64,000 bases of DNA from Aneurinibacillus thermoaerophilus (GCF_900099925.1 NZ_FNDE01000004.1:62001-126000); one strand, 5' to 3'. Counted from the stretch's first letter, positions 1 to 9,205 are shown. Notes: generated from the sequence alone by a model not told the origin. Numbers and translations are program-made.

Positions 1-177
1 AATTTGCAAACCGCGATTCTGTTCTTTATAGTCTTTTTTCATTTCATCCATAAGGGCAACTACTTCATGGATTTCCAGATCGAGAATCGAAGCAAGCTGC
101 TTTGCTTCAATTCCTTCGTCCCCGGCTACGAACAGGAGCCCTTCCACAATCGCCTTCAACCGTTCTATGTCAATCAT
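1..177 (-). CDS. scpB: ScpB, chromosome segregation and condensation protein (N-terminal part, cut by window edge)
   Basis: The first 59 codons read MIDIERLKAIVEGLLFVAGD and continue open to base 1, so the C-terminal part lies outside the window. ScpB is the winged-helix partner of ScpA in the SMC-ScpAB condensin complex that compacts and segregates the chromosome. Identification rests on the characteristic ScpB N-terminus and on its position directly after scpA. The ATG overlaps the scpA stop as ATGA (177-174), which indicates translational coupling; the upstream GGAGG lies inside the end of scpA. Confidence 0.9.
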   Translation of the reverse strand, partial: MIDIERLKAIVEGLLFVAGDEGIEAKQLASILDLEIHEVVALMDEMKKDYKEQNRGLQI

Positions 178-929
178 ACCGCATCCTCCTGCATCCGCGA
201 TACTGTAATATCTTCAAATAATCCGTCCTGCTCGCAAACAACGATTCGCTTCTTCATCATTTCCAAGATCGCAAGAAATGTCGTTACGATCTCGATTTTG
301 GAGTTTCCTTTTTCTAAAAGTTGAGAGAAGTATATTTTTCCGCCAGCTACCGCAAGCAACCGCTCGATTTCCTCTATGCGATCGCGCAACGAAATCTCGT
401 CGCGTTGCACTTTCACCGCACGCTCCTTGCGGCTCACTCGCTTTAGCGCTTTCTGAAGCGCATCTACCAGATCGTAAATCGTCACGTTGGCGATCGGGTT
501 CTCATCTTCCGGAATGAATCGAGATAAATCTTCCGCCGGTCGCGTATACACACGGCTCCGCTCTTTTTCCCGATCACGGAATGTTTCCGCGATTTTTTTG
601 TATTTTTTATACTCCAAAAGGCGCTGCACCAACTCTTCCCGTGGGTCGCCTTCCTCTTCATAAACCTCCGCGCCCCATTCATCAAACACCGGTTCTTCGC
701 GACGAGGCAAAAGCATTTTGCTTTTAATCGCGAGCAGCGTCGCCGCCATAACAAGAAATTCACTCGCGATATCAAGCTGCAACTCCTGCATAATATATAA
801 ATGCTCCATATACTGATCGGTAATTTCTACAACCGGAATATCGTAAATATCGACTTCCGCCCGTTCAATTAAATGAAGCAGCAAATCCAGCGGCCCTTCA
901 AACGTATCAAGTTTGATATCGACTCCCAC
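174..929 (-). CDS. scpA: ScpA, segregation and condensation protein A (kleisin of SMC)
   Basis: This 251-residue protein begins GVDIKLDTFEGPLDLLLHLI, the signature of ScpA, and has the usual family length of about 250. As the kleisin subunit it bridges the SMC heads and binds ScpB at the nucleoid. The N-terminal domain is about residues 1-90, a charged middle region follows, and the C-terminal winged helix is about 170-240. The start is GTG at 929, chosen because AAAGGTGG lies just upstream. It is coupled to scpB through a 4-base overlap. The M50 protease gene is 15 bp upstream, so the three probably share a transcript. Confidence 0.95.
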   Translation of the reverse strand: MGVDIKLDTFEGPLDLLLHLIERAEVDIYDIPVVEITDQYMEHLYIMQELQLDIASEFLVMAATLLAIKSKMLLPRREEPVFDEWGAEVYEEEGDPREELVQRLLEYKKYKKIAETFRDREKERSRVYTRPAEDLSRFIPEDENPIANVTIYDLVDALQKALKRVSRKERAVKVQRDEISLRDRIEEIERLLAVAGGKIYFSQLLEKGNSKIEIVTTFLAILEMMKKRIVVCEQDGLFEDITVSRMQEDAV

Positions 930-944
930 CGATCGTCCACCTTT

Positions 945-1586
945 CTACTGTACAAAGGAAACCAGCATGTTTCGCACCCATTCAAATGGTGTGTACAAAA
1001 TGATCGAGCCAAGACCAGGAATAAAAATAAGCAGGAGCAGAACAAACATGCCGTACGGCTCCATTCGCTCAAAGAAAGCATCATAGCGACGCGGCATAAT
1101 ATAACGCAAAAATTTCGAACCGTCCAACGGAGCAAACGGGAGCATATTAAACACAAACAAAGCTACATTAATAGTAAAGCTCCAAGCGACCGTGTTTACC
1201 GCAAGCGTTTCAGCCCATGTCGGCCACGTATTCATCACACCACTCGTAAGCAAATATACATGTAGCTGCAAAAACAAAAACGCTAAAATCAAGTTGGTCA
1301 ACGGTCCCGCGACCGCTACATATACCATGCCTAAACGGCGGTTGCCGCGGAAATGAAACATGTTTACCGGCACCGGACGCGCCCAACCAAACGGCCCGAA
1401 TAGAATCAGCAGCATCCCGAACGGATCAACATGGCTAATTGGATTGAGCGTCAGACGTCCTTCGTTTTTTGCCGTACGATCTCCCAATTTATAAGCAACA
1501 TACGCGTGCGCCCACTCATGAACAGAAAACGCGATCACAAACGCAATCACTCGATAAAGCAACGAATCCCAGTCAAAATAAAACAA
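945..1586 (-). CDS. Site-2 protease family (peptidase M50) membrane metalloprotease
   Basis: This 213-residue membrane protein carries the zinc motif HEWAH at about residues 24-28 inside a hydrophobic segment. A second metal-site motif, FAPLDGSKF, sits near residues 151-159 and corresponds to the NPDG-type aspartate of M50 proteases. About five membrane segments are visible. Family members cut substrates within the membrane; no substrate can be named. The start is TTG at 1586, supported by AAGGGGGAG five bases upstream, since no in-frame ATG comes before the catalytic helix. A small M50 gene beside scpA is a common Bacillales arrangement. Confidence 0.85.
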   Translation of the reverse strand: MFYFDWDSLLYRVIAFVIAFSVHEWAHAYVAYKLGDRTAKNEGRLTLNPISHVDPFGMLLILFGPFGWARPVPVNMFHFRGNRRLGMVYVAVAGPLTNLILAFLFLQLHVYLLTSGVMNTWPTWAETLAVNTVAWSFTINVALFVFNMLPFAPLDGSKFLRYIMPRRYDAFFERMEPYGMFVLLLLIFIPGLGSIILYTPFEWVRNMLVSFVQ

Positions 1587-1672
1587 CGCCGCTCCCCCTT
1601 ACCGTATCAAGCTGCAACTCATTCTACCATATGCCTGTCATCTGCACAATTCTGCCGTTTTCCCGTTTTCGT

Positions 1673-1708
1673 GAAAAAACCCCTGCTTTCCGTTGCGAAA
1701 ACAGGGGC
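1673..1708 (-). terminator. Rho-independent terminator of the rib operon
   Basis: On the minus strand GCCCCTG pairs with CAGGGG (arms at 1702-1707 and 1680-1685) and is followed by six U residues (1679-1674). It lies 21 bases after the ribH stop, so it ends the ribDEBAH transcript before the M50-scpAB genes. Confidence 0.85.
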
Positions 1709-1728
1709 ACATTATTTAGCTATCCGCA

Positions 1729-2196
1729 TTATGCAAAAGCTTTTGTCAGGTTGGCCATCTCAATCGCTGTGGCCGCCGCCTCCCAACCTTTGTTGCCTGC
1801 TTTTGTGCCAGCGCGCTCGATCGCCTGCTCAATCGTATCGGTCGTCAGCACACCAAAAATCGCAGGTACGCCAGTGGTCAGTCCGATGGACGCAATGCCT
1901 TTCGCTGCTTCGTTGCATACATAATCAAAGTGTGGTGTAGCGCCGCGAATCACCGTGCCAAGCGCAATGACAGCATCATACCTGCTGGATTCTGCCATTT
2001 TTTTGACAATGAGCGGAATTTCAAAAGCTCCCGGTACCCAAGCAACTTCCACATCGTCTTCAGCCACACCATGACGCTTCAGCGCATCCAATGCGCCGGT
2101 CAAAAGCTTGCTTGTAATAAACTCGTTAAAGCGTCCAACGACAATGCCAATTTTAAGCCCTGTTCCCACAAGATTTCCTTCGTATACTTTTGCCAT
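1729..2196 (-). CDS. ribH: 6,7-dimethyl-8-ribityllumazine synthase (riboflavin synthase beta subunit)
   Basis: RibH condenses 5-amino-6-ribitylaminouracil with 3,4-dihydroxy-2-butanone 4-phosphate to give the lumazine that RibE converts to riboflavin. The protein (155 aa from the chosen start) shows [19 protein letters not shown] near the N-terminus, VPGAFEIPL, and [15 protein letters not shown] with the catalytic-loop histidine, all typical of the family. Three ATG codons occur in a row (2202, 2199, 2196). The third was chosen because GGAGG (2208-2204) then has a 7-base spacer. It is the last gene of the rib operon; no ribT follows, unlike B. subtilis. Confidence 0.96.
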   Translation of the reverse strand: MAKVYEGNLVGTGLKIGIVVGRFNEFITSKLLTGALDALKRHGVAEDDVEVAWVPGAFEIPLIVKKMAESSRYDAVIALGTVIRGATPHFDYVCNEAAKGIASIGLTTGVPAIFGVLTTDTIEQAIERAGTKAGNKGWEAAATAIEMANLTKAFA

Positions 2197-2247
2197 CATC
2201 ATTCCTCCATTTTTCTACTATATCTTTATGGTTCAAATGCAAAGCGA

Positions 2248-3441
2248 TTATAAATTCAATAAATGGCCGAGCTTGCTTTTCTTCGTGCGCAAATACCGTT
2301 CGTTCGCTTCCACCACCTCCATCTGCAGCGGCACGCGCTCCACTACACACAGGCCATAGCCTTCAATGCCTTTAATTTTGCGGGGATTATTAGTCAGAAG
2401 GCGGATTTGTCCCAGCCCCAAATCGGCAAGAATCTGCGCGCCAATGCCGTACTCCCGCAAGTCGGCGGGAAAACCCAGCTTTTCGTTTGCTTCCACCGTG
2501 TCAAGCCCTTGCTCCTGCAGTTTATACGCCTTCAGTTTGTTAATAAGGCCAATGCCGCGCCCTTCCTGGCGCATATATAACAGCACGCCGCGCCCTTCTT
2601 CTTCGATCTGTCTGAGCGCCGCATGAAGTTGTGGACCGCAATCGCAACGGAACGAACCGAACACATCGCCAGTGAGACATTCGGAATGCACCCTTACAAG
2701 CGTCGGTATATCTGGATGGATGTCTCCTTTAACCAGTGCCACATGTTCTTTATCATCTGTATCGTTCGTATATGCTACCATGCGAAAATGTCCGTATTCA
2801 GAGGGCAGCTCCACTTCGACTTCACGCCTTACGAGCTTGTCGAAACGCATGCGATAACGGATTAATTCTTCAATCGTAATCATTTTGAGTCCGTGCTTTG
2901 CAGCGATCCGCACCAGATCAGGCACCCGCGCCATCGTTCCGTCCTCGTTCATAATCTCGCAGATAACACCGGCCGGATACGCGCCGCATAAACGCGCCAA
3001 ATCAACAGCCGCTTCCGTGTGGCCGGCCCGACGCAATACGCCGCCTTTTCTTGCAATAAGCGGGAAAATGTGGCCGGGACGGCGAAAATCTTCCGGTTTG
3101 CTGGCCGGGTCAAGCAGCGCCTGCACCGTCTGTGCCCGCTCATGCGCGGAAATGCCAGTAGTGGTTGTTTTCTCATCGATGGAGACGGTAAACGCGGTCC
3201 CGTACGCATCCGTATTCCTGTCTACCATCAGCTCAAGTTTCAACTCAGCGGCGCGCTCTTCTGTAATCGGCACGCACACAAGACCGCGACCGTACGTAAC
3301 CATGAAATTAATCATCGCGGCGTCTGTTTTTTCCGCCAGCGCAATAAAGTCGCCTTCATTCTCGCGATCTTCGTCATCCACGACGATTACCGGTTTGCCG
3401 TTTTTCAAATCTTGAATCGCTTCTTCAATTGAATGAAACAT
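2248..3441 (-). CDS. ribBA: Bifunctional 3,4-dihydroxy-2-butanone 4-phosphate synthase / GTP cyclohydrolase II
   Basis: This protein supplies both precursors of riboflavin. The N-terminal half (about 1-200) is the DHBP synthase, with the metal and substrate motif [11 protein letters not shown] and [11 protein letters not shown]. The C-terminal half (about 205-397) is GTP cyclohydrolase II, with the zinc cysteines in [18 protein letters not shown] and the motif [11 protein letters not shown]. It is 397 aa, normal for the fusion. The start at 3441 follows AAAGGAGTGGGGAAT; the longer frame to 3474 would run back into ribE and has no ribosome site. It lies between ribE and ribH in a compact operon. 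Confidence 0.97.
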   Translation of the reverse strand: MFHSIEEAIQDLKNGKPVIVVDDEDRENEGDFIALAEKTDAAMINFMVTYGRGLVCVPITEERAAELKLELMVDRNTDAYGTAFTVSIDEKTTTTGISAHERAQTVQALLDPASKPEDFRRPGHIFPLIARKGGVLRRAGHTEAAVDLARLCGAYPAGVICEIMNEDGTMARVPDLVRIAAKHGLKMITIEELIRYRMRFDKLVRREVEVELPSEYGHFRMVAYTNDTDDKEHVALVKGDIHPDIPTLVRVHSECLTGDVFGSFRCDCGPQLHAALRQIEEEGRGVLLYMRQEGRGIGLINKLKAYKLQEQGLDTVEANEKLGFPADLREYGIGAQILADLGLGQIRLLTNNPRKIKGIEGYGLCVVERVPLQMEVVEANERYLRTKKSKLGHLLNL

Positions 3442-3467
3442 ATTCCCCACTCCTTTCCAGCGCTCAA

Positions 3468-4124
3468 TCAACAAAACCCATGTTCGACGAGAAAATCCTT
3501 CGTAAGCGTCGGTTGTTTTTCCCGATCACGCAAGTCGCGCCGAGCGATGAACCGTTCAATGTATTTGCCAAGCATATCACATTCCAAATTGACGAGGTCG
3601 CCCTTTCCTTTGTATTGCAAGATCGTTTCCTCCAGCGTGTGCGGAATAATGGATACCGTAAAGCCATCTCCCGCTACATCAACGACGGTTAAACTAATCC
3701 CGTCAATAGCAATGGAACCTTTTGGAATAATATACCACAAAAGCTCCTCTCCAGTCCGCACCTCAAACAACATGGCATTATCGTATGGACGCTTGTCGAC
3801 AATAACGCCTGTCCCGTCAACATGACCGGAGACGAAATGGCCGCCAAGTCTATCCCCTACGGCCAGCGCCCGTTCTAGATTGACCGGAGAACCCGGGCCA
3901 AGAGCGGATAAGCTTGTCCTGTCAAGCGTCTCCGGCATTACATCCACCGTAAAATGGCGGCCAGAAAACTCAACAACCGTTAAGCAAATACCATTCACAG
4001 CAATGCTGTCACCCAATTTCACATCTGTCAGCACTTTTTCAGCCGCAATTTCCAGGACGGCGGAACGGTTCCCTCTTTGAATGCGGCGAATGGTTCCAAT
4101 TTCTTCAATAATCCCAGTAAACAT
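3468..4124 (-). CDS. ribE: Riboflavin synthase alpha chain
   Basis: RibE dismutates two molecules of 6,7-dimethyl-8-ribityllumazine into riboflavin and the RibH substrate. The 218-residue protein starts [10 protein letters not shown] and shows the expected internal duplication: two lumazine-binding repeats (about 1-97 and 98-200), each with a [13 protein letters not shown] or [12 protein letters not shown] motif. The start follows GGAGGTAAGCGT. The gene is 4 bases downstream of ribD and 26 bases upstream of ribBA, inside the FMN-riboswitch operon. Confidence 0.97.
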   Translation of the reverse strand: MFTGIIEEIGTIRRIQRGNRSAVLEIAAEKVLTDVKLGDSIAVNGICLTVVEFSGRHFTVDVMPETLDRTSLSALGPGSPVNLERALAVGDRLGGHFVSGHVDGTGVIVDKRPYDNAMLFEVRTGEELLWYIIPKGSIAIDGISLTVVDVAGDGFTVSIIPHTLEETILQYKGKGDLVNLECDMLGKYIERFIARRDLRDREKQPTLTKDFLVEHGFC

Positions 4125-4128
4125 ACGC

Positions 4129-5220
4129 TTACCTCCAGACCGGATATCCAGAAATTTTCATATCGTTCCCCACTTTTTCGAACGAGACATCCATAAGTGA
4201 AATGGCATCCGCCATTTCTTCAATTCCCAGGCCGCCGAACGGCGTGGGAGCATTCTGGCCCGCTACCAGCTTCGGCGCGACGTAGGCAACGACTTTATTG
4301 ATCGCCCGCGCGTGTAAGAACGCGCTGTTTATCTGGCTGCCGCCTTCAACCAGCAACGAAGAAACCTGCTGTTCGCCGAGGGTCGCAAGCAAGCAGTCAA
4401 TGTCGACTTTCGGGCCGTCCCCGGTGGAGAAAACGCGGATCCTCTTCTCTTCAAGCTGCGCCCGCTTCGTCCTGTCCGCGTGTTCCGTCGTAAAAATCCA
4501 GGTCGGAGCCTGTCCGTCCGTTAACACGTTTGCATCCATCGGAATGCGCAGCGTCGTGTCAACGATGACACGAATCGGATTTTTGCCGCCAGGTGAAAGC
4601 CGGGTTGTAAGCTGCGGGTTATCGGCTAGCACCGTATTAACTCCTACAAGAATTGCGTCGTGCTCGTGTCGCATACGGTGCACTTCCCGACGCGCTTCCT
4701 CACCTGTAATCCAGCGGCTGCTTCCGGAATATGTCGCCACCTTTCCGTCAAGCGTCATCGCAGTTTTCACGGTAACAAACGGCCGGCCTGTTGTAATAAA
4801 GGTAATAAACACTTCGTTCAGCCGTTTCGCTTCCGCTTCACATATACCCGTCAGGACGTTTACTCCTGCTTCCTTAAGTTTGGCTACTCCTCTGCCCGCC
4901 ACCAGCGGGTTCGGGTCCAGCATGGCGACAACCACCGTCTGCACACCATGTTCAATAAGCGCATCCGCGCAGGGAGGGGTTCGTCCATAATGGCTGCACG
5001 GTTCCAGCGTTACGTAGGCAGTGGCGCCTTTCGCTTTCGTGCCCGCCATGCGCAGCGCCTGCACTTCCGCGTGCGCTTCCCCAGCCCTTAAATGGGCACC
5101 CATACCAACGACTTCCCCGTTTTTTACAAGCACACAACCGACCATGGGATTCGGGCTTGTCTGCCCGCGTGCCGCCGCCGCAAGTTTAAGCGCAAGCTCC
5201 ATGTACTCTCTGTGTTCCAT
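4129..5220 (-). CDS. ribD: Bifunctional riboflavin biosynthesis deaminase/reductase
   Basis: RibD carries out the second and third steps of riboflavin synthesis, deaminating and then reducing the pyrimidine from GTP. The N-terminal deaminase domain (about 1-145) has the zinc motif HAEVQAL and PCSHYGRTPPC. The reductase domain (about 146-360) has KTAMTLDGKVAT and SRWITGEEAR. Adjacent ATG codons at 5223 and 5220 are both served by GGAAGGAG; 5220 (MEHREYMELAL) aligns best with the family N-terminus and has an 8-base spacer. It is the first gene of the rib operon, with a 475-base leader after the aptamer. Confidence 0.96.
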   Translation of the reverse strand: MEHREYMELALKLAAAARGQTSPNPMVGCVLVKNGEVVGMGAHLRAGEAHAEVQALRMAGTKAKGATAYVTLEPCSHYGRTPPCADALIEHGVQTVVVAMLDPNPLVAGRGVAKLKEAGVNVLTGICEAEAKRLNEVFITFITTGRPFVTVKTAMTLDGKVATYSGSSRWITGEEARREVHRMRHEHDAILVGVNTVLADNPQLTTRLSPGGKNPIRVIVDTTLRIPMDANVLTDGQAPTWIFTTEHADRTKRAQLEEKRIRVFSTGDGPKVDIDCLLATLGEQQVSSLLVEGGSQINSAFLHARAINKVVAYVAPKLVAGQNAPTPFGGLGIEEMADAISLMDVSFEKVGNDMKISGYPVWR

Positions 5221-5239
5221 CATCGCTTCTCCTTCCATC

Positions 5240-5313
5240 AAAAACAAAAACGCACAATACCATCTCTTTTCACGGAATTTCCCTGGGGTAAGAAAAGAGA
5301 GATGGATTGCGCG
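5240..5313 (-). terminator. Leader terminator before ribD, probable expression platform of the FMN riboswitch
   Basis: A long imperfect stem (arms 5292-5313 and 5251-5271, about 20 base pairs with small bulges) is followed on the minus strand by UUUUUGUUUUUG and then directly by the ribD ribosome site. It is the strongest intrinsic terminator between aptamer and gene, so it is the best candidate for the FMN-controlled off switch. The assignment to the riboswitch is inferred. Confidence 0.75.
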
Positions 5314-5436
5314 CTCTGCTTGCCTTATCTATGCAACAAAAGCGTTTTGACTTATCTGAATTCTCCCGTTGCCATACTGTGAGCAACTCGCGTACTTATG
5401 CCTCGTCCTTTTTCCTCGAAAAAGCCATACATATAG

Positions 5437-5476
5437 AAAGCCCTGAAAGACGGTTCAACCGTTTTCAGGGCTTTTT
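5437..5476 (-). terminator. Second terminator-like hairpin in the rib leader
   Basis: GAAAAAGCCCTGAAAACGG pairs with a near-perfect complement ending CAGGGCTTTC (stem about 18 bp, loop of a few bases). The U-run on the minus strand is weak (UUUCUAUAU) and is stronger on the plus strand. It lies 220 bases after the aptamer and 120 bases before the stronger terminator. Confidence 0.55.
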
Positions 5477-5695
5477 CACAAAAAGGTAGATCTAGTCTAG
5501 GCCAGGAACAATCTTTGTTTTCTTTAGTCAGATACAGCAAACTTGTAAAAGGAAAGCTGTATACATCACCTTGAATACTTTGACATTTGTACCGCAGCAT
5601 CTTCGCCTTGCTCCACGAAGCAAAGGCAATACAGCAGCAAATAAAATGCATACAAAAAACTACAAGAAAGCAACACCTGGCGTGCTCTGATCCAT

Positions 5696-5835
5696 CCTTC
5701 TCCCATCCAGACTATACTGTCGGTCCCGGACTTGCACCGGGTCAGCATTGGCCAAAAAAGCCGCAGCTCACGGACTGAAGAGGCTCGTAGCCTCTATCAC
5801 CGCCGGTCGGGAATTTCACCCTGCCCCGAAGGATT
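5696..5835 (-). ncRNA. FMN riboswitch (RFN element)
   Basis: Read on the minus strand the element begins CUUCGGGGCAGGGUGAAAUU and contains CCGACCGGCGGU, GACCCGGUGCAAGUCCGGG, ACCGACAGUAUAGUCUGGAU and GGGAGAAGG. These are the conserved joining regions of the RFN aptamer, in the right order, and the 5' and 3' ends pair to close P1. It binds flavin mononucleotide and turns off the riboflavin operon when FMN is plentiful. It lies upstream of ribD, with the promoter 23 bases further up. Confidence 0.97.
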
Positions 5836-5857
5836 TGTATAATTCAGTTGTATTTTT

Positions 5858-5886
5858 AGTATAGCCAATTGATATTCCGCTGTCCA
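5858..5886 (-). promoter_or_regulatory. Sigma-A promoter of the rib operon
   Basis: TGGACA (5886-5881) and TATACT (5863-5858) are separated by exactly 17 bases. Transcription would begin about 20 bases before the FMN aptamer. Confidence 0.8.
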
Positions 5887-5923
5887 CACGAAAATTTTAT
5901 AATGTGAAACAAGCATACGCACA

Positions 5924-5953
5924 TTGAGGCTTTAAAACGTCCTATGATAGAAT
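5924..5953 (+). promoter_or_regulatory. Probable sigma-A promoter of ppiB
   Basis: TTGAGG (5924-5929) and TAGAAT (5948-5953) have an 18-base spacer. The region is a divergent promoter shared with the rib operon, and ppiB starts 31 bases downstream. Confidence 0.55.
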
Positions 5954-5984
5954 AGAGCGAACGAACCAATAAGGAGGAACAAAC

Positions 5985-6428
5985 ATGGCAAAGAAAAAAG
6001 GTAGCATTGAACTTGAAAACGGCAACAAAATTACGATCGAATTTTTTCCTGAAGCCGCTCCGGGTACGGTTGCAAACTTTGAAAAGCTCGCCAATTCCGG
6101 CTTCTATAACGGACTTACGTTCCACCGTGTCATTCCAGGCTTCGTAAGCCAGGGAGGATGCCCGTACGGCACAGGAACAGGCGGCCCGGGCTATACGATC
6201 AAATGCGAAACAGAAGGGAATCCACATAAACACATCCCAGGCGCTGTTTCCATGGCACACGCAGGACGAGACACCGGCGGCAGCCAGTTCTTCATCGTGC
6301 ATGAAGCACAGCCGCACCTCGACGGCGTGCATACTGTATTCGGGCAAGTTATCGAAGGGCTTGAGCACGCAAAAAATCTACGCAACGGTGATAAAATGGT
6401 TGCGGTAAAAGTATGGGATGAAGAATAA
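5985..6428 (+). CDS. ppiB: Cyclophilin-type peptidyl-prolyl cis-trans isomerase
   Basis: This 147-residue single-domain cyclophilin catalyses cis-trans isomerisation of X-Pro bonds in the cytoplasm; no signal peptide is present. Core motifs are [13 protein letters not shown] (about 47-59), the GSQFFI core and the [11 protein letters not shown] tail, with the catalytic arginine in FHRV. The ATG is preceded by AAGGAGGAACAAAC. It is one of the few plus-strand genes and is divergent from the rib operon. In B. subtilis ppiB lies next to lysA; here a 10-kb glutarate block separates them. Confidence 0.96.
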   Translation: MAKKKGSIELENGNKITIEFFPEAAPGTVANFEKLANSGFYNGLTFHRVIPGFVSQGGCPYGTGTGGPGYTIKCETEGNPHKHIPGAVSMAHAGRDTGGSQFFIVHEAQPHLDGVHTVFGQVIEGLEHAKNLRNGDKMVAVKVWDEE

Positions 6429-6624
6429 TGTATGCACCAGCGGGCGCAAAGGATAAACTTCCTGCGCGCCCGATTTCCGGCTTTTTGCCTTTCGGGTTTA
6501 TATGTAGATATTTTTATCAAATGTACCATTACTCCCGCAGGGACGATAAAATCTCAGATTCGGGCGCGATACGAGAGGACAGGTACAGTGGCAATGAATT
6601 GACATCGTGGCCGTATTCATCGAA

Positions 6625-7857
6625 CTATACCAGAACGGCCGGGGCTATCGTTTTCTTTATATTGTCTATCATATGATCCGGCACACGATTTGCGATCTCT
6701 TCACCGATTTTGATAGAGGCTGTGGCTGCTGGTGAAGGGGCATTGCATACATGCATCGAGCGTTTACCTGAAAAAATGGCGAAATCGTCCACCATGCTTC
6801 CATCGTGCATGATCGCCTGTGCCCGCACCCCGGCATGGGTCGGGACAATATCTTTCTCAGTCAATTCTGGAATCAGACGTTGCAAACTGCGCAGAAACGC
6901 CTGTTTGCTGAAAGAGCGAACCATTTCGTTGATACCTTCCTTCATATTTGGCATTGCCATTTTCCAGAAGCCTGAATAGGTTAACACCTCAAACAGATCC
7001 TTCAAACTGATATCCTTTTTGGTGTAACCTTCACGCTTGAAGGCTAATACTGCGTTCGGCCCAGCGTGAACTTCCCCATTAATCATACGAGTAAAATGAA
7101 CACCGAGGAAGGGAAAGTTCGGGTTAGGCACCGGATAAATTAAATGTTTTACGAGATGGCGTTTTTCAGGAATCAATTCATAGTATTCACCACGGAATGG
7201 CACGATTTTCATCCCGGTGTGCATATCGGCCATTTTGGCTACCCGGTCACTGTGCAAGCCGGCACAGTTAATCAGGAAGCGTGCTTTAATCGTGCCGCGA
7301 TTTGTTTCAACTGTGACGCCGCCTTTTTCCTCGGCAATATTCTCCACTTTGGTGGACAGGCGCAAGTCACCGCCACCCTCTTCAATCATTCGCGCAAACG
7401 TGCGAGCAACTCCTTTATAGTCCGCGATCCCGCAACTCGGCACACGAATCGCGCCAAGGCCGCGCACATGCGGTTCAATCTCTTTCAATTCTTCCGGGCC
7501 AATTTTCGTTACGTTCAATTGATTCTGCAAACCGCGCTTATATAAATTGTCCATCAGCGGCAACTCTTCCGGCTCTGTTGCTACAATCACCTTGCCGCAC
7601 ACTTCATATGCAATGCCGTGTTCTTCACAGAACTTCACCATCGCTGCATTCCCTTCCCGTGCAAAACGCGCTTTAAAACTGCCAGGCTTATAATAAATCC
7701 CGGAATGAATAACACCGCTATTGTGTCCCGTCTGGTGCCGGGCCCAATCGGCTTCTTTTTCAATCATGACGATCTTTGCACCCGGAAACCGCTTCATGAG
7801 CGCCATCCCTGTCGATAAGCCTACGATCCCTCCGCCGACAATCGCAAAATCATACAT
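6625..7857 (-). CDS. lhgO: L-2-hydroxyglutarate oxidase (FAD-dependent)
   Basis: LhgO oxidises L-2-hydroxyglutarate to 2-oxoglutarate and passes electrons to the quinone pool. The 410-residue protein starts MYDFAIVGGGIVGLSTGMAL, an ADP-binding Rossmann fold for FAD. The family motifs HQTGHNSGVIHSGIYY (about 42-57), FLINCAGLHSDRVA and VPTHAGVRAQA follow, and length matches. The start at 7857 has GGAGG eight bases upstream; the frame to 7881 lacks a ribosome site. It follows glaH by about 120 bases, so the product of GlaH is the substrate of this enzyme. Confidence 0.92.
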   Translation of the reverse strand: MYDFAIVGGGIVGLSTGMALMKRFPGAKIVMIEKEADWARHQTGHNSGVIHSGIYYKPGSFKARFAREGNAAMVKFCEEHGIAYEVCGKVIVATEPEELPLMDNLYKRGLQNQLNVTKIGPEELKEIEPHVRGLGAIRVPSCGIADYKGVARTFARMIEEGGGDLRLSTKVENIAEEKGGVTVETNRGTIKARFLINCAGLHSDRVAKMADMHTGMKIVPFRGEYYELIPEKRHLVKHLIYPVPNPNFPFLGVHFTRMINGEVHAGPNAVLAFKREGYTKKDISLKDLFEVLTYSGFWKMAMPNMKEGINEMVRSFSKQAFLRSLQRLIPELTEKDIVPTHAGVRAQAIMHDGSMVDDFAIFSGKRSMHVCNAPSPAATASIKIGEEIANRVPDHMIDNIKKTIAPAVLV

Positions 7858-7939
7858 GCTATGTTCCTCCTCTATCCCCATTTATGGGATGCTGCTAGTA
7901 TTTGTCTATTTTTATTATTTATATTTATATGCCATATAA

Positions 7940-7967
7940 GGCAGGCCTGCAAGAAGAGAGGCCTGCC
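7940..7967. other. Stable hairpin in the glaH-lhgO intergenic region
   Basis: GGCAGGCC and GGCCTGCC form a perfect 8-bp GC-rich stem with a 12-base loop. No U-run follows on the minus strand (UUAUAUGG), so it may stabilise the upstream mRNA or act as a weak terminator. Confidence 0.55.
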
Positions 7968-7977
7968 TGTAATCCTT

Positions 7978-8919
7978 TTATACACGGGCAAAATACCCGC
8001 GCTGGCGCATCAGCTCACGGTACAATTCCGGATGTTTTTCAAACGGGGCACGACCATGCATCCAGAAGCTATTGTTCAGAATCACCAAATCGCCTACCGG
8101 AAGTTTTAACGCATGCACTGCCGGAGAATTTTCCAGGGATTCAGATAACTCTTTCAAATAAAGAGCCTGTTCGATCGTTTCCGGATACGCGAATTGGTCG
8201 ATAAAGCAGATGCAAGGCTTGTTATTGATTTCATAAAAAGTAGCGCGATGCACAACTTGCTCCACATTTTTGCTCGGTGGTGCTTTATACGTAATTTTCA
8301 CATTCGCGAGCGGATGCTTGCTGAACTTTTCAAGATCTTCCCAGTCATCGAGATGCAGCAAACGAGATTCACCGCCAACCGCATTTTTCTCGTCCATTTT
8401 CATCATGAGCAACCAGTCTGTCGGCTCATCTACGAATGTGCCATCCGTATGAAGTGTGAACAGGCGATACGCTTGACGCAAATAAGAGTCGCTGTTGTCT
8501 GTATCTTTCACTGTAAAACGCGCATAGAATGTTCCGGTCATCGCGTCAAAGTTCGGGATGCCGATCAGGTGCGTTAAAGCTGTCCCAAATTTTACAAAAT
8601 CTTCTACATCTTCCGTTTTGCCCTGCACACTGATAGTGAAGCCGCCTGATTCGCGATCCTGAAGAATTTCGCGGATATTATCCATGAACGATTGACCGAA
8701 CAATTCTCTGAACTGGTGCGCCAGCACTTGCCGGGAATACGGAACATAGCGCAAGGATTGTTCGCTGTGCTCTTTGCAGCCGGCAAAAAACGTTTCAAGC
8801 AATCGGTCATCTAACTGAATGTGATATAGCCTTTTGTGGGCAGGATGCGGCATAATTTCATAGCCTGGTTGTTTTTGCACAAATTTCATCTCTCTTTTTG
8901 TCTCGGTAGCCATTGTCAT
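7978..8919 (-). CDS. glaH: Glutarate 2-hydroxylase (CsiD/GlaH, Fe(II)/2-oxoglutarate dioxygenase)
   Basis: GlaH hydroxylates glutarate to L-2-hydroxyglutarate, using O2 and 2-oxoglutarate and releasing succinate and CO2. The 313-residue protein is the family length. It shows the facial triad His157-x-Asp159 in LFTLHTDGTF and the distal His288 in NNSFWMHGRAPF, with arginines close by for cosubstrate binding. The ATG at 8919 has GGAGG nine bases upstream; a second ATG at 8913 is less well placed. It lies upstream of lhgO and is preceded by a 385-base structured leader with its own terminator. Confidence 0.93.
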   Translation of the reverse strand: MTMATETKREMKFVQKQPGYEIMPHPAHKRLYHIQLDDRLLETFFAGCKEHSEQSLRYVPYSRQVLAHQFRELFGQSFMDNIREILQDRESGGFTISVQGKTEDVEDFVKFGTALTHLIGIPNFDAMTGTFYARFTVKDTDNSDSYLRQAYRLFTLHTDGTFVDEPTDWLLMMKMDEKNAVGGESRLLHLDDWEDLEKFSKHPLANVKITYKAPPSKNVEQVVHRATFYEINNKPCICFIDQFAYPETIEQALYLKELSESLENSPAVHALKLPVGDLVILNNSFWMHGRAPFEKHPELYRELMRQRGYFARV

Positions 8920-9054
8920 CGTTTCGTTCCTCCTCCATTTGATAAAAAACGTGAGTCATACAGCTGAAAAGATCGTGTCGGTGTCCGACCAAGTCCGGCC
9001 TGTCAGCCTTTGGGGTTATTTATGCGCGACGGATGAAGGGTGAACCTGTTGCGC

Positions 9055-9116
9055 ATAAAAACAAAGAGCCAGTTACACTTCTCCCCAAAAACAAGGGTTG
9101 AAGTATAACTGGCTCT
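9055..9116 (-). terminator. Strong terminator upstream of glaH
   Basis: On the minus strand AGAGCCAGUUAUACUUC (9116-9100) pairs with GAAGUGUAACUGGCUCU (9081-9065), a 17-bp stem extended by CCC/GGG, followed by UUUGUUUUUAU. It ends transcripts from the gab genes and could also attenuate a glaH transcript that begins at 9280-9308. Confidence 0.85.
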
Positions 9117-9205
9117 CATTTACGAAACCTCTCCAATTACTTGAAGGGCAGTAAATTAGACAGTTTCATGTATGCAATTCTTATAAAACAATTCATTCAC
9201 AGGCT

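Noticed and set aside
4-324. Open frame of 106 codons on the plus strand
   Set aside because: It lies opposite scpB and scpA, has no ribosome site and its protein has no domain pattern.
6429-6624. Terminator between ppiB and lhgO
   Set aside because: Small GC stems exist (for example GGCCGT/ACGGCC at 6606-6637) but none has a U-run; nothing clear is seen in this 196-bp gap.
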